A DNA stretch of 64,000 nucleotides from Candidatus Edwardsbacteria bacterium (GTDB lineage: Bacteria; Edwardsbacteria; AC1; EtOH8). The position numbers and the translations under genes were made by a program. Location of the stretch: positions 248,001 through 312,000 of the forward strand of contig JAVHLB010000001.1 of NCBI GenBank assembly GCA_031082425.1, in the 5' to 3' direction. Under the pieces are notes generated by a model that was not told the DNA's origin, did no database searches, and worked only from the letters and a program-made list of their open reading frames with translations. Each line of letters opens with the position of its first letter. Positions within the stretch are counted from its first letter, which is position 1. Positions 33,634 to 41,501 of the stretch are shown piece by piece.

Positions 33634-34269
33634 CTATCGGTATTCCTGAGATACTATGGTGATCCGCCCGGGGTAGGTGATCTCGCCCAGCGGGGTGCTG
33701 ACCCTGGGCTGGGCGTCTATGGCCAGACGGCTGATGTCGCTCTGGGCCCCGCCCAGGGCCAGGGCCAGGTTCAGCAGGTCGTTGTATCCCTTCTCCCCGA
33801 AGAACTCCACCAGGTCCAGGCTGATCTGCAGCGGGATGACGGCCGACTGTCCGGTGCCGGGGATCTCGATGGGTTGCGCGATATTGCCGGAGACGGTGGG
33901 CTTGTCGTCTATCAGCAGGCGCCATTCGAAGCTGGTCAGGGTGGAGCTGGTCTGGGGCGAGCCTCCGGTGCCGTCGTTGGGATTGAGCGCCTCGATGTTG
34001 AGGGTGAACCCGGCCGGCAGTTTCTTATTGCGGTAGGCCGCCATCAGGTTGATCCCGTCCAGCAGGGTGAAGTCCCCTATCTTCTGCTTGCCGGCAACGG
34101 CGATCCCCGACACCGTGAAGCCGGTCACCCCGGCCACCTTGAACTTCAGGCGCTGCAGGTTGGACAGCGCCCCGGCCATCTGGGTCAAGGTGGCGCAGCC
34201 CGGGAGGAGTACCAGCAGGGCCGCCATTGCGGCCATTAAACGAAGGCCGGAAAATGGTCTGTTATTCAT
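33634..34269 (-). CDS. LEA-2/WHy-like lipoprotein
   Basis: 211 residues with a lipoprotein signal: LLPGC lipobox at about residues 21-25. The mature part has an Ig-like beta fold with the FKVAGVTGFTVSGIAV and FTLNIEALNPN segments seen in the LEA type 2/WHy family of desiccation- and stress-linked proteins. It should sit on the inner leaf of the outer membrane. It lies between parA and the 187-residue gene, same strand, spacing 24 nt from parA. Confidence 0.7.
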   Translation of the reverse strand: MNNRPFSGLRLMAAMAALLVLLPGCATLTQMAGALSNLQRLKFKVAGVTGFTVSGIAVAGKQKIGDFTLLDGINLMAAYRNKKLPAGFTLNIEALNPNDGTGGSPQTSSTLTSFEWRLLIDDKPTVSGNIAQPIEIPGTGQSAVIPLQISLDLVEFFGEKGYNDLLNLALALGGAQSDISRLAIDAQPRVSTPLGEITYPGRITIVSQEYR

Positions 34270-34293
34270 CTGGGCTCTCTTTCTGAAAATGAT

Positions 34294-35064
34294 CTATTTG
34301 GCGCCCCTCCGGGCGGCCACCTCTTTGGCCAGGGCCAGGTAGCTCTGGGCGCCGCTGGAGTTGACGTCATATAATATGATCGGCTTGCCGTGGGACGGGG
34401 CCTCGGCTATCCGGACGCTGCGGGCGATGAAATTCTCGTAGACCTTTTCCGGAAAGTGCTTTTTTATCTCCCCGGCCACCTGCTGGGCCAGGTTGAGGCG
34501 GGAATCGAACATGGTCAGCAGGATGCCCTCGATGTCCAGTTCCGGATTGAGGCCGTTCTTCACCAGGTCGATGGTGTTCAGCAGCTGGCCCAGGCCCTCC
34601 AGGGCGTAGTATTCGGCCTGAATGGGGATCAGCACCGAGTCGGCCGCGGTCAGGGCGTTGATGGTCAGCAGGCCCAGCGAGGGCGGGCAGTCTATCAGGA
34701 TGTATTTGTACCTGTCGCGCAAGGCTTCCAGGTGGGGCTTTAAAAGGTTCTCCCGACCCTCCATTCCCACCATCTCCACCTCGGCCCCGGCCAGGTCTAT
34801 CTGGGACGGCGCCAGATGCAGCTTGTCCAGCTGGGTCCGGACGATTATGTCATTGATGGGCACCTCATTCAACAGCACGTCGTAGATGCCGCTTTCCACC
34901 GTGCTTTTGTCTATGCCCAGCCCGCTGGTGGCGTTGGCCTGGGGGTCGATGTCCACCAACAGGGTCGGCTTCTCCAGCACGGCCAGCGAGGCCGCCAGGT
35001 TGATGGACGAGGTGGTCTTTCCCACGCCTCCTTTTTGGTTGACCAGGGCGATGATGCGCGACAT
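34294..35064 (-). CDS. parA: Chromosome-partitioning ATPase ParA (Soj)
   Basis: 256 residues. Deviant Walker A KGGVGKTTSSINLA at about residues 10-23, Walker A' VDIDPQANATSG, and Walker B LIDCPPSLG near 120. With ParB it moves parS-bearing origins apart; it binds DNA non-specifically in the ATP state. The usual parA-parB pair is broken here by a lipoprotein gene and an uncharacterised gene. rsmG lies upstream at 38 kb, as in the common rsmG-parA-parB order. Confidence 0.95.
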   Translation of the reverse strand: MSRIIALVNQKGGVGKTTSSINLAASLAVLEKPTLLVDIDPQANATSGLGIDKSTVESGIYDVLLNEVPINDIIVRTQLDKLHLAPSQIDLAGAEVEMVGMEGRENLLKPHLEALRDRYKYILIDCPPSLGLLTINALTAADSVLIPIQAEYYALEGLGQLLNTIDLVKNGLNPELDIEGILLTMFDSRLNLAQQVAGEIKKHFPEKVYENFIARSVRIAEAPSHGKPIILYDVNSSGAQSYLALAKEVAARRGAK

Positions 35065-35281
35065 TGAAACGCTCCTAAAATAGCCTGATTGGGGATGCCG
35101 ATAAGTTGGTTGGCAAACTGATATGATAATATAGCCTGCCGGCCTTTGTCAAGGAAAACCGAAAAGCCGCAAGACCTCGAAAAATCGTTAAACCTCAAAT
35201 AAAGTATTGACTTATGACCGCAATTATTATAGCATATATCCAAGCGAAAGCCCAGCATCTAATAATTTGAAAGGAATCACA

Positions 35282-35902
35282 ATGAAAAAGACAGCACTGG
35301 TCCTGTTGGCCCTGATCACGGCCCTGGTTTTCAACCTTCCCCAATACTGTTCCGCCCAGGGACTATCCTTGGGGATCAAGGGCGGGGTGAACATGGCCAG
35401 TTTTACCGGAGATAGCTTAACCAATCCCGAAAGCCTTACCGGTATTGCAATTGGCGGCTATGCGACCATTGGCCTTCTACCCAACATCGCAATTCAACCG
35501 GAAATTTTTTATTCTCAAAAAGGCTGCAAGGAATCGGGTGATTTTTTAGGCACTCCGATTGAGCTCACAACCCGTATTAATTACCTGGAAATACCTGTTT
35601 TAGCGAAAATATCATTTGGGGCTATTGTAAAACCGTACATTCTGGCGGGCCCATATTTTGCCACCAAGATTGGCGCCACCCAAGAAATAACTGTTAGTGG
35701 CGTTTCCGTCTCCGGCGATATTGATGATTTTGTAAAAAGTTCCGATATGGGACTGACCTTCGGGGCCGGGGTGCAAACCCCTGTCAAGTTGTCGGTCGAA
35801 GCCCGTTATTCCATGGGCCTAAGCTCTATAGATGACAGCGACTGGAATTTAGACATCAAGAACACTAATATTTCTCTATTGGTAGGTTTCGCACTGTTCT
35901 AA
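35282..35902 (+). CDS. Outer-membrane beta-barrel protein (OmpW/PF13568-like), 1
   Basis: About 206 residues from the ATG at 35282, with AAAGGAA upstream. Signal peptide at about 1-23, then alternating hydrophobic strands, aromatic-rich, with the LSLGIKGGVN start and repeated NIAIQPEIFYSQKG pattern typical of small outer-membrane barrels of FCB bacteria. It ends with a hydrophobic strand and Phe, as barrel C-termini often do. A terminator follows. A related gene lies next to it. Pore or anchor function unknown. Confidence 0.75.
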   Translation: MKKTALVLLALITALVFNLPQYCSAQGLSLGIKGGVNMASFTGDSLTNPESLTGIAIGGYATIGLLPNIAIQPEIFYSQKGCKESGDFLGTPIELTTRINYLEIPVLAKISFGAIVKPYILAGPYFATKIGATQEITVSGVSVSGDIDDFVKSSDMGLTFGAGVQTPVKLSVEARYSMGLSSIDDSDWNLDIKNTNISLLVGFALF

Positions 35903-35916
35903 AATTTGGGAACAAT

Positions 35917-35945
35917 AAGCCCCGGCTTAACGCCGGGGCTTTTAA
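35917..35945 (+). terminator. Terminator between the two outer-membrane genes
   Basis: A 10-bp perfect stem AAGCCCCGGC / GCCGGGGCTT with a TTAAC loop (35917-35941), followed by TTTAAC on the plus strand. Confidence 0.85.
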
Positions 35946-35968
35946 CAACCCATAACCAGGAGTTAAAC

Positions 35969-36523
35969 ATGAAAAAAGGCCTCTTGGTAATTTTGATACT
36001 GGCATCGTTCTCTGCTTTGTGTTTTGCTCAAATGGCCACCTTCGGGCTGAAGAGTGGGATGAATATATCTAATATTTACGATACTGAAGGTGATGGGCCC
36101 GATTCCAGGTTTGGTTTTATCGGTGGGGCTTTTTGTGATTTTGATTTCGTCTCTTTTGGCATCCAACCCGAAGTATTGTTTTCCCAAAAAGGATGGAAAT
36201 ATGACATTGGATGCAGATATAATTATTTTGAAATCCCTGTTTTAATAAAAATACCACTGACCAAAAAATTCAGGGTCAGTCCATATTTAGGGCCAGCGGC
36301 AAATTTCTTGCTTAATGCAAAAGTTTTTGATTTAGATATGAGCCAATACGTCGTCAGTCCTGATATTGGACTTGTTTTAGGTGCCGAAATAAAAACAAAA
36401 CATAAAGTTTCTCTGGATATACGATACACCAGAGGATTACGCAAGATTATTAAAGATGAACCCTACGAAAGTTATGATATTAAGCACTCTGTTTTTTCTA
36501 TTATGCTTGGTCTGCATCCGTAA
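35969..36523 (+). CDS. Outer-membrane beta-barrel protein (PF13568-like), 2
   Basis: About 184 residues from the ATG at 35969. Signal peptide at about 1-20, then the same barrel pattern as the preceding gene (ATFGLKSGMNIS ... FGIQPEVLFSQKGW), so the two are related paralogues. The DNA is richer in A+T than the surroundings. It ends near a strong shared terminator at 36542. Function unknown. Confidence 0.72.
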   Translation: MKKGLLVILILASFSALCFAQMATFGLKSGMNISNIYDTEGDGPDSRFGFIGGAFCDFDFVSFGIQPEVLFSQKGWKYDIGCRYNYFEIPVLIKIPLTKKFRVSPYLGPAANFLLNAKVFDLDMSQYVVSPDIGLVLGAEIKTKHKVSLDIRYTRGLRKIIKDEPYESYDIKHSVFSIMLGLHP

Positions 36524-36541
36524 TGAGGTTTAAACAGATAA

Positions 36542-36573
36542 AAAGCCCCGGGGTATCCCCGGGGCTTTACGTT
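36542..36573. terminator. Bidirectional terminator
   Basis: A 12-bp perfect stem AAAGCCCCGGGG / CCCCGGGGCTTT with a TAT loop at 36542-36568, between the plus-strand barrel gene and the minus-strand HAD gene. AAAAA lies before it, giving T residues on the minus strand. Confidence 0.85.
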
Positions 36574-36579
36574 TAGCCA

Positions 36580-37266
36580 TTATTCCATTATTACTTGCAA
36601 TACCTTTTCGTGATCTGAAAGATCCTCAAAGGCGTGGTCCGCTCCGTGGGCCAGCAGTTCTTTGGCCGAACTTCGGGCCGTCCCCACCCCAATGGTTTTG
36701 GCTCCCAAGTGCCGGCCGCATTTTATGTCATGCTCGGTGTCGCCGATGATAACGATCTGCTTCCCGGAAAAGCGCTGCCCGGTAATTTCAAAGGACCGTC
36801 TTACCGCAATATCGGCCAGCTCTTTGCGGACCGAGGAATCATCGGCAAAGGCCCCGAAGGAGAAATATTTCCACAGGTCCAGCGATCCCAACTTCGCCCG
36901 GGCCCCCTTTTGTATGTTGCCGGTCAGCAGGCCCAACAGAACCGGCTGCTTGATCAGCTCCTCCAATAAATTGATGACACCGGGATAGATCTTCTTTTCT
37001 GCCTCTGCGGGAAGCTCTCTCTTTATTCCTTGGGCATAAATATCAAGGGCCTTGTTCACCAATTCATCAGTGCAGGATACTCCGGCCTCGGCCATCAATT
37101 CCCGGACGATCATGGGATCGGTCTTGCCGTCGAATATCCAATTATCTATCGGGCCGGCGGTGCCGAAGGTATGGATCAGGCCCTGCTTGAAGACCCTTTT
37201 GGGGGTGGGCCCGCAATGCACCAGGGTGCCGTCTATGTCGAAAAGGACCAGGTGGGTGTATTTCAT
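36580..37266 (-). CDS. HAD-superfamily phosphatase
   Basis: 228 residues. Motif I DIDGTLVH at about 10-14, motif II LLTGN near 110, and motif IV IIGDTEHDIKCG near 178; together these make a complete HAD phosphatase, phosphoglycolate-phosphatase-like in layout. The substrate is unknown. It starts 1 nt inside the stop codon of the outer-membrane gene (TGATG), so they are translationally coupled. Confidence 0.85.
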   Translation of the reverse strand: MKYTHLVLFDIDGTLVHCGPTPKRVFKQGLIHTFGTAGPIDNWIFDGKTDPMIVRELMAEAGVSCTDELVNKALDIYAQGIKRELPAEAEKKIYPGVINLLEELIKQPVLLGLLTGNIQKGARAKLGSLDLWKYFSFGAFADDSSVRKELADIAVRRSFEITGQRFSGKQIVIIGDTEHDIKCGRHLGAKTIGVGTARSSAKELLAHGADHAFEDLSDHEKVLQVIME

Positions 37267-37976
37267 CAGAACGTTATGCCCAGGTATTGTTCCTGCCTAA
37301 GGTATATTCTAGTGTTACTGAGGGTTTGTTGTAAATGTTCACTATAGTACACGTTGGATTCATATCCATTGATAAATTTTTCTTCCACAAAGATTCCTTT
37401 CCAGAAACGAATCTTTAGGGACATCTGGGCATTTATATTGGTTCCCGATTTGTTGTCAAAAATATTCTCTGCTCCCAGATTACCGGAGATAAATTTTAAA
37501 GGTACCCAAGTGGCACTAATCCCGAGTGCGATGTTTGACGAACCTTGAAGTTTTAACCGTGGAATTATTGAGAGATTTTTATTTATATTATAAACATAAC
37601 CCAAATTAATATTTAAATGTTTGCCATTTGTATAAGAACTGTAATAGGCTTCGGTAAAAAGACCATTTTGCAAGGAGCTATCAAACGGGACCTTCCACCT
37701 TACCGAGTATGAATAAATGTGCTTAGATAAGTGTTTGCTCCATTCCAGTTCTGTCTCTAAGTTCTTTCCCCAGCCAAAGGCCCATTGGCCTCTCTGGTCG
37801 TTTGGTTCATACATTACGGTGCTCCTTTTCCATGGTAGAGGAAAGGCCCCTTGAGTGTAAAGCGATCGGTGCATCAATATGGGGATATCGGCGGCAATCC
37901 CGCTGACCGCATCCTGCGCCAAAAGGGATGAAACCGGCAACGCTAATAGCAAGAATATAAAAAAAGGGTTTTTCAT
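37266..37976 (-). CDS. Outer-membrane beta-barrel-like protein
   Basis: 236 residues, signal peptide at about 1-20, then many short amphipathic strands with aromatic residues (for example YSVRWKVPF, FTEAYYSSYTNGKHLN, INLGYVYN), ending in LGITF. No named family recognised; it looks like a small outer-membrane protein. The DNA is AT-rich. Its stop overlaps the HAD gene start by 1 nt. Confidence 0.6.
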   Translation of the reverse strand: MKNPFFIFLLLALPVSSLLAQDAVSGIAADIPILMHRSLYTQGAFPLPWKRSTVMYEPNDQRGQWAFGWGKNLETELEWSKHLSKHIYSYSVRWKVPFDSSLQNGLFTEAYYSSYTNGKHLNINLGYVYNINKNLSIIPRLKLQGSSNIALGISATWVPLKFISGNLGAENIFDNKSGTNINAQMSLKIRFWKGIFVEEKFINGYESNVYYSEHLQQTLSNTRIYLRQEQYLGITF

Positions 37977-38004
37977 AAGGCTAGTTGTGTTTTTAAATGG
38001 GTTT

Positions 38005-38676
38005 TTATTCTTTCCTTATTATAACTATTTTTCGGTCCTTGTCGCCCGCTCCTGGCTCCTGGCGCAATTCACCCTCCAGGGTCCCCCCCAGCCTATGGAT
38101 GATCTCTCCGGCCGCCTCGATCTCCTGGCCGGCCTTGCTGGATTTGTAGGCCAGCAGTTTTCCGCCGACCCTCAGGAACGGAAAAGATATCTTAACCAGC
38201 TCCTTGAGCTCCGCCACCGCCCGGGCGGTGACGAAATCATACCGATTCAAAAGATTTTTGTCCTTCTGGACCGCCTGGGAATGCTGGGCGATCACCACAA
38301 CCTCGGGCAACCCCAGCTCGGTGACGGCCAGCTCCAAAAAGCGGGCCTTTTTCTGGGTGGCCTCCAGGCAGGTCAATTTTATCTCCGGCAGGCATATCTT
38401 TAAGGGAATGCCGGGAAAACCACCGCCCGGGCCCAGGTCCATCACTTCGGCCGAGGCCTTCGCCGCCAATGCCGGCAGGGCGGTCAGCGAGTCCAGTAGA
38501 TGATTGGCAAAAAGATTGTCAATGTCCCGCCGCGAGATCAGGTTTACTTTGGCATTCCATTGCCTTACCAGAGCCTGAAACTGAAACAACTTCTCCATCT
38601 GCTCCTGGCTCAGCGTCACGCCCAAAGCCTGGACGGCCTGGCCTATCTTTTGTGATTCAAGATCGTTAATAATCAT
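38005..38676 (-). CDS. rsmG: 16S rRNA (guanine527-N7)-methyltransferase RsmG
   Basis: About 223 residues from the ATG at 38676 (a start at 38745 is in frame but has no ribosome site and runs into repeat DNA). AGGAG precedes the ATG but only 1-2 nt away, so the true start is uncertain. SAM-binding motif VMDLGPGGGFPGI is near residue 70. It methylates N7 of G527 in 16S rRNA; loss gives low-level streptomycin resistance in other bacteria. In many genomes it follows mnmG and precedes parA-parB; here the same order is kept at a distance. Confidence 0.92.
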   Translation of the reverse strand: MIINDLESQKIGQAVQALGVTLSQEQMEKLFQFQALVRQWNAKVNLISRRDIDNLFANHLLDSLTALPALAAKASAEVMDLGPGGGFPGIPLKICLPEIKLTCLEATQKKARFLELAVTELGLPEVVVIAQHSQAVQKDKNLLNRYDFVTARAVAELKELVKISFPFLRVGGKLLAYKSSKAGQEIEAAGEIIHRLGGTLEGELRQEPGAGDKDRKIVIIRKE

Positions 38677-38688
38677 TCTCCTGTTAAT

Positions 38689-38709
38689 GGCACGCGAATG
38701 ACACGAATC
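38689..38709. repeat. GGCACGCGAATGACACGAATC dispersed repeat fragment
   Basis: Short tract in the leader of rsmG, with the CACG-AATGACACGAA units seen in the other tracts at 941 and 10574. Confidence 0.35.
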
Positions 38710-38740
38710 ATCCGGATTTGCACGGTACTGTTTTTTCAGG

Positions 38741-38784
38741 GTCATTGCGAGACGACAAAAAAGCTTTTCTGACGAAGCAATCTG
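38741..38784. repeat. REP-like element GTCATTGCGAG...GACGAAGCAATCTG
   Basis: Best-preserved copy of a 44-bp element also present at 10620-10663 (decayed) and 10759-10801. Ends are conserved and the middle is variable. It lies between rsmG and the Dabb gene. Confidence 0.55.
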
Positions 38785-38928
38785 TTTCTATCGGTTAATA
38801 AAGAAAGCACCGGTCCATTCCACCTCCATCTTTATTATACCAAACTTTATCAATAAATTATTAATAATATTTCTTGATTTTAACTCCGTCAAGTTGTATC
38901 CTTATCCTGAAACCAAGGGGGTGATGAA

Positions 38929-39231
38929 ATGGTGAAACATATCGTAATGTGGACCTTCAAGGACTATGCCGACGGCCGGGGCAAGGATGAAAATCTAAAG
39001 CTGGCCGCCCAGATGTTGGCCGGGCTCAAGGACAAGATCGACACTGTGCGCTTTTTGGAGATCGGGCATAATGTCAACCCCTCCGACGTGGCCTATGATC
39101 TGGCGCTATATTCGGAATTTGACGACCAGGCCGGACTGGATGTCTACCAGAAGCACCCCGAGCACCTTAAGGCCATGGGCTTTTTGGGAAGGGTGCGCCA
39201 GCAGCGGGTGGTGGTTGATTATAAAGTGTGA
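38929..39231 (+). CDS. Dabb (stress-response A/B barrel) domain protein
   Basis: 100 residues, a single alpha/beta barrel domain: it starts MVKHIVMWTFKD and has a conserved GHN near residue 46 and DYDLALYSEFDD-like strand near 60. Dabb proteins form dimers; known members range from stress proteins to polyketide cyclases, so a function cannot be assigned. GGGGGTGATGAA upstream gives a weak site. It is 5 nt before the chelatase ATPase gene and probably in one transcript. Confidence 0.8.
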   Translation: MVKHIVMWTFKDYADGRGKDENLKLAAQMLAGLKDKIDTVRFLEIGHNVNPSDVAYDLALYSEFDDQAGLDVYQKHPEHLKAMGFLGRVRQQRVVVDYKV

Positions 39232-39236
39232 GGATC

Positions 39237-40358
39237 ATGGATAACTTCCAAAACAGGCGATTTCTTTTCTCCGCTATTCTGGGCCAGGACAAGCTCAAGT
39301 ACGCCTACCTGGCCAACATCGTCAATCCCAAAATAGGCGGGTTGCTGATCAGCGGGCCCAAGGGCACCGGCAAGAGCACCATCGTCCATTCGGTGGAGTC
39401 CATCCTGCCGGATGGCCAGGCGGTCGACGGCTGCATCTTCAACTGCCATCCCGAAAAGTCCCAGGATTTCTGCTCGCTGTGCCGCGAAAGGCCGGACCAT
39501 CCGGCCGCTACCCGGAAGATGAGGATAATAAACCTTCCCCTGAGCTGCACCGAGGACCGGCTGATCGGGAGCATAGACATCGAAAAACTCCTGAAGACCG
39601 GCCAGAAGGTTATCCTGCCAGGCATCCTGGGCCAGGCCAACGGCAACATCCTATACGTGGACGAGGTCAACCTGCTGCCGGACCATCTGGTGGACGACAT
39701 CCTGGATGCCGCCTCCACCCACTGGAACACCATCGAGCGCGAGGGCATCTCGGTCTCGCATCCGGCCGATTTCGTGCTGGTGGGCACCATGAATCCCGAG
39801 GAGGGCGACCTCCGTCCCCAGATACTGGACCGCTTCCCGCTGTGCGTGAAGATCGAGACCATCAAGGACCCCGCCATCCGCTCCCGAGTGGTGCAGAACA
39901 ACCTGCAGTTCGAGAATGACCGGGAGGCCTTCCATGAAAAGTTCGCCGGACAGCAGGAGGCCACCGGAAAACAGATCCTCTCCGCCCGGGAGCTTCTGCC
40001 CCAGGTGACGGTCTCTCCGGAGATGATAGATTCGGTGGCTTCCTCCTGCGCCGCCCTTAAAGTTGACGGCCAGCGGCCCGACATAGTGATAATCAAGACC
40101 GCCCTGACCCTGGCCGCCCTCAACGGGCGCAGCGAGGTCATTTCCAGCGATATCCTGCTGGCCTCCGAGCTGACCCTGATCCACCGCACCCGGGACGGCG
40201 GACTGCTGGAGCCGCCCACCACCGATGAAATAATGGATAATTTCCATAAAAACCTGCCCAGGGACAAAGAGCCGGTCCAAAAAACAACGGCCAAACAGAA
40301 GATCCAGGTTGCCGTTCCCTCCGACCAGCAAGGTGTAAAAAAAAACGGCAATCCCTAG
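39237..40358 (+). CDS. Magnesium/cobalt chelatase-type AAA+ ATPase (ChlI/BchI-like), 5' frame of a probable ChlD
   Basis: About 373 residues from the ATG at 39237 (GAGG 3 nt upstream; GTG at 39228 also in frame). Walker A GPKGTGKST (about 43), Walker B ILYVDEVNLL (about 140), sensor VGTMNPEEGDLRPQILDRF (about 183-201). Family members couple ATP hydrolysis to metal insertion into a tetrapyrrole. The frame ends NGNP-stop, just after a run of nine A residues (40337-40345) that lies in frame as A AAA AAA. The next gene, a VWA protein, is open across that point in the -1 frame. I read this as a probable programmed frameshift, giving a short ATPase and a long ATPase-VWA subunit. Confidence 0.88.
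   Translation: MDNFQNRRFLFSAILGQDKLKYAYLANIVNPKIGGLLISGPKGTGKSTIVHSVESILPDGQAVDGCIFNCHPEKSQDFCSLCRERPDHPAATRKMRIINLPLSCTEDRLIGSIDIEKLLKTGQKVILPGILGQANGNILYVDEVNLLPDHLVDDILDAASTHWNTIEREGISVSHPADFVLVGTMNPEEGDLRPQILDRFPLCVKIETIKDPAIRSRVVQNNLQFENDREAFHEKFAGQQEATGKQILSARELLPQVTVSPEMIDSVASSCAALKVDGQRPDIVIIKTALTLAALNGRSEVISSDILLASELTLIHRTRDGGLLEPPTTDEIMDNFHKNLPRDKEPVQKTTAKQKIQVAVPSDQQGVKKNGNP
40337..40345 (+). promoter_or_regulatory. Nine-A slippery site, candidate programmed -1 frameshift
   Basis: Nine A residues placed so that codons 338-340 and 341-343 are both AAA in the ATPase frame; a one-base slip back continues as CGG CAA TCC into the VWA frame. An AAGGTG sequence lies just upstream (40330-40335), closer than the spacing usual for a stimulatory Shine-Dalgarno. 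No strong stem downstream is obvious. Alternatives: transcriptional slippage, or a missed tenth A in the assembly. Confidence 0.6.
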
Positions 40359-41434
40359 CTGAAAAATTTCTGGATCTCTCCAAAAAGATACTGCCTTTCA
40401 GAAAAAAGAAAAGACCGGTCATCCTTCTCCGCCCCCAGGCTCAGGACCAGGCGGCCCCGGTTTTGTTCCAGGAGCCGCCCGGCACCTTCAGCCAGCTAAA
40501 AAAAGCCTTCTTCAAATTCCTCAACAAAATAAGCCGCTTAAAGTCCAGGACCGTCCGCGGCAGCAAGAAACGCCGGTCGGTCATCAGCGACCGGTCCGGC
40601 CGCAACATCAAGATCGTCCGCTTCCGGGCCGGGGAGAACACCCTGGCCCCGCTGCAGACCGTGGTCAGCTCCCTGATAAGCGGCAAATATTCCCTGTCCC
40701 GGAAGGAATTCAGCATCGGGCCCGGCGACTTCGTGGGCTGGGAGAAGCTGGAGCGCCAGAGCATGACCCTGGTGCTGCTGGTGGACGTCAGCCGCTCCAC
40801 CTTCCCCTTCATCAAGATCTTCGCCGAGATACTGGATTCCCTGACCGGATACTTCAAGCTGCACCAGGACCGCATCGGCCTGATCTCCCTGCAGGGCATG
40901 CAGGCCAAGATACTCAACCATCCCACCCACAACTACCGGGTGATCACCAAGGGGCTGATGGGCCTCAAGGTCCGGGGGGAGAGCCCGCTGGCCGACGGCC
41001 TGTTGAAGGCCCTGGCCATGGTCCGGCTGGAAAAGTTCCGCAAGCCCGGCTCCACCAACCTGGTCATCCTGCTCAGCGACGGCTATCCCGAGCCCCTGAC
41101 CGCCCATTGCCCCGACATCTTCGATGAGCCGGCCTACCGGGAGACCATCCGGGCGGCCTCCCTGTACCGCCAGCAGGCCCTCTCCCTGCTGATGATAAAT
41201 CCCTCCTTCCGCAACCAGGATCAGGCCAAATTCATGCCGGGCGAGAAGCTGTCAACCATCATCGCCCGGGAGAGCCGGGGGAAACTGATCAAGCTGTTCC
41301 GGGACCCCAATCTCAACCCGGCCGACCGCTACTACCCGCCCACCCGAAGCGAGATCAGGCAGATATTGAACGGCATCGAGGGGATGATGGGAAACAAAAC
41401 AGGTTCCGAGCGGGAACGCAGCCTGGCGATATGA
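40343..41434 (+). CDS. VWA-domain part of chelatase D-type subunit (long product by -1 frameshift)
   Basis: 363 residues in the -1 frame counted from the slippery site. The frame is open from 40250, has no ATG or GTG before the VWA region, and only a TTG at 40463 without a ribosome site. A basic, proline-containing linker (KKILPFRKKKRPVILLRP, about 10-30) leads to a VWA domain with the MIDAS motif DVSRS (about 145), a GESPLADGL motif (Ser in place of the usual Thr) and LLSDGYPEP. ChlD/BchD proteins have exactly this AAA+, linker, VWA order. It should bind metal/partner through the MIDAS site. The third, large chelatase subunit is not in the window. Confidence 0.8.
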   Translation, partial: KRQSLAEKFLDLSKKILPFRKKKRPVILLRPQAQDQAAPVLFQEPPGTFSQLKKAFFKFLNKISRLKSRTVRGSKKRRSVISDRSGRNIKIVRFRAGENTLAPLQTVVSSLISGKYSLSRKEFSIGPGDFVGWEKLERQSMTLVLLVDVSRSTFPFIKIFAEILDSLTGYFKLHQDRIGLISLQGMQAKILNHPTHNYRVITKGLMGLKVRGESPLADGLLKALAMVRLEKFRKPGSTNLVILLSDGYPEPLTAHCPDIFDEPAYRETIRAASLYRQQALSLLMINPSFRNQDQAKFMPGEKLSTIIARESRGKLIKLFRDPNLNPADRYYPPTRSEIRQILNGIEGMMGNKTGSERERSLAI

Positions 41435-41484
41435 ATATTCTTTCCTTCGCCGGGGCCGGAGCATATTAAAACCCCGGTCTTTTA

Positions 41485-41493
41485 TGATATAAT
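41485..41493 (+). promoter_or_regulatory. Extended -10 promoter, apparently leaderless gene
   Basis: TGATATAAT, an extended -10 (TGnTATAAT), ends only 8 nt before the ATG at 41502. The usual start site would be at or next to that ATG, and no Shine-Dalgarno is present, so the EamA message may be leaderless. Confidence 0.5.
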
Positions 41494-41501
41494 GTCGGCC
41501 T

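Noticed and set aside
35207..35281. Upstream extension of the first beta-barrel gene to 35207
   Set aside because: The extra residues are not signal-like, and AAAGGAA fits the ATG at 35282.
40279..40285. A AAA AAC-like heptamer as an alternative slippery site
   Set aside because: The heptamer is out of phase with the ATPase codons, so a -1 slip would not work there.
40463..40465. TTG as the real start of the VWA gene
   Set aside because: It has no ribosome site, and the coding-like linker begins well before it.
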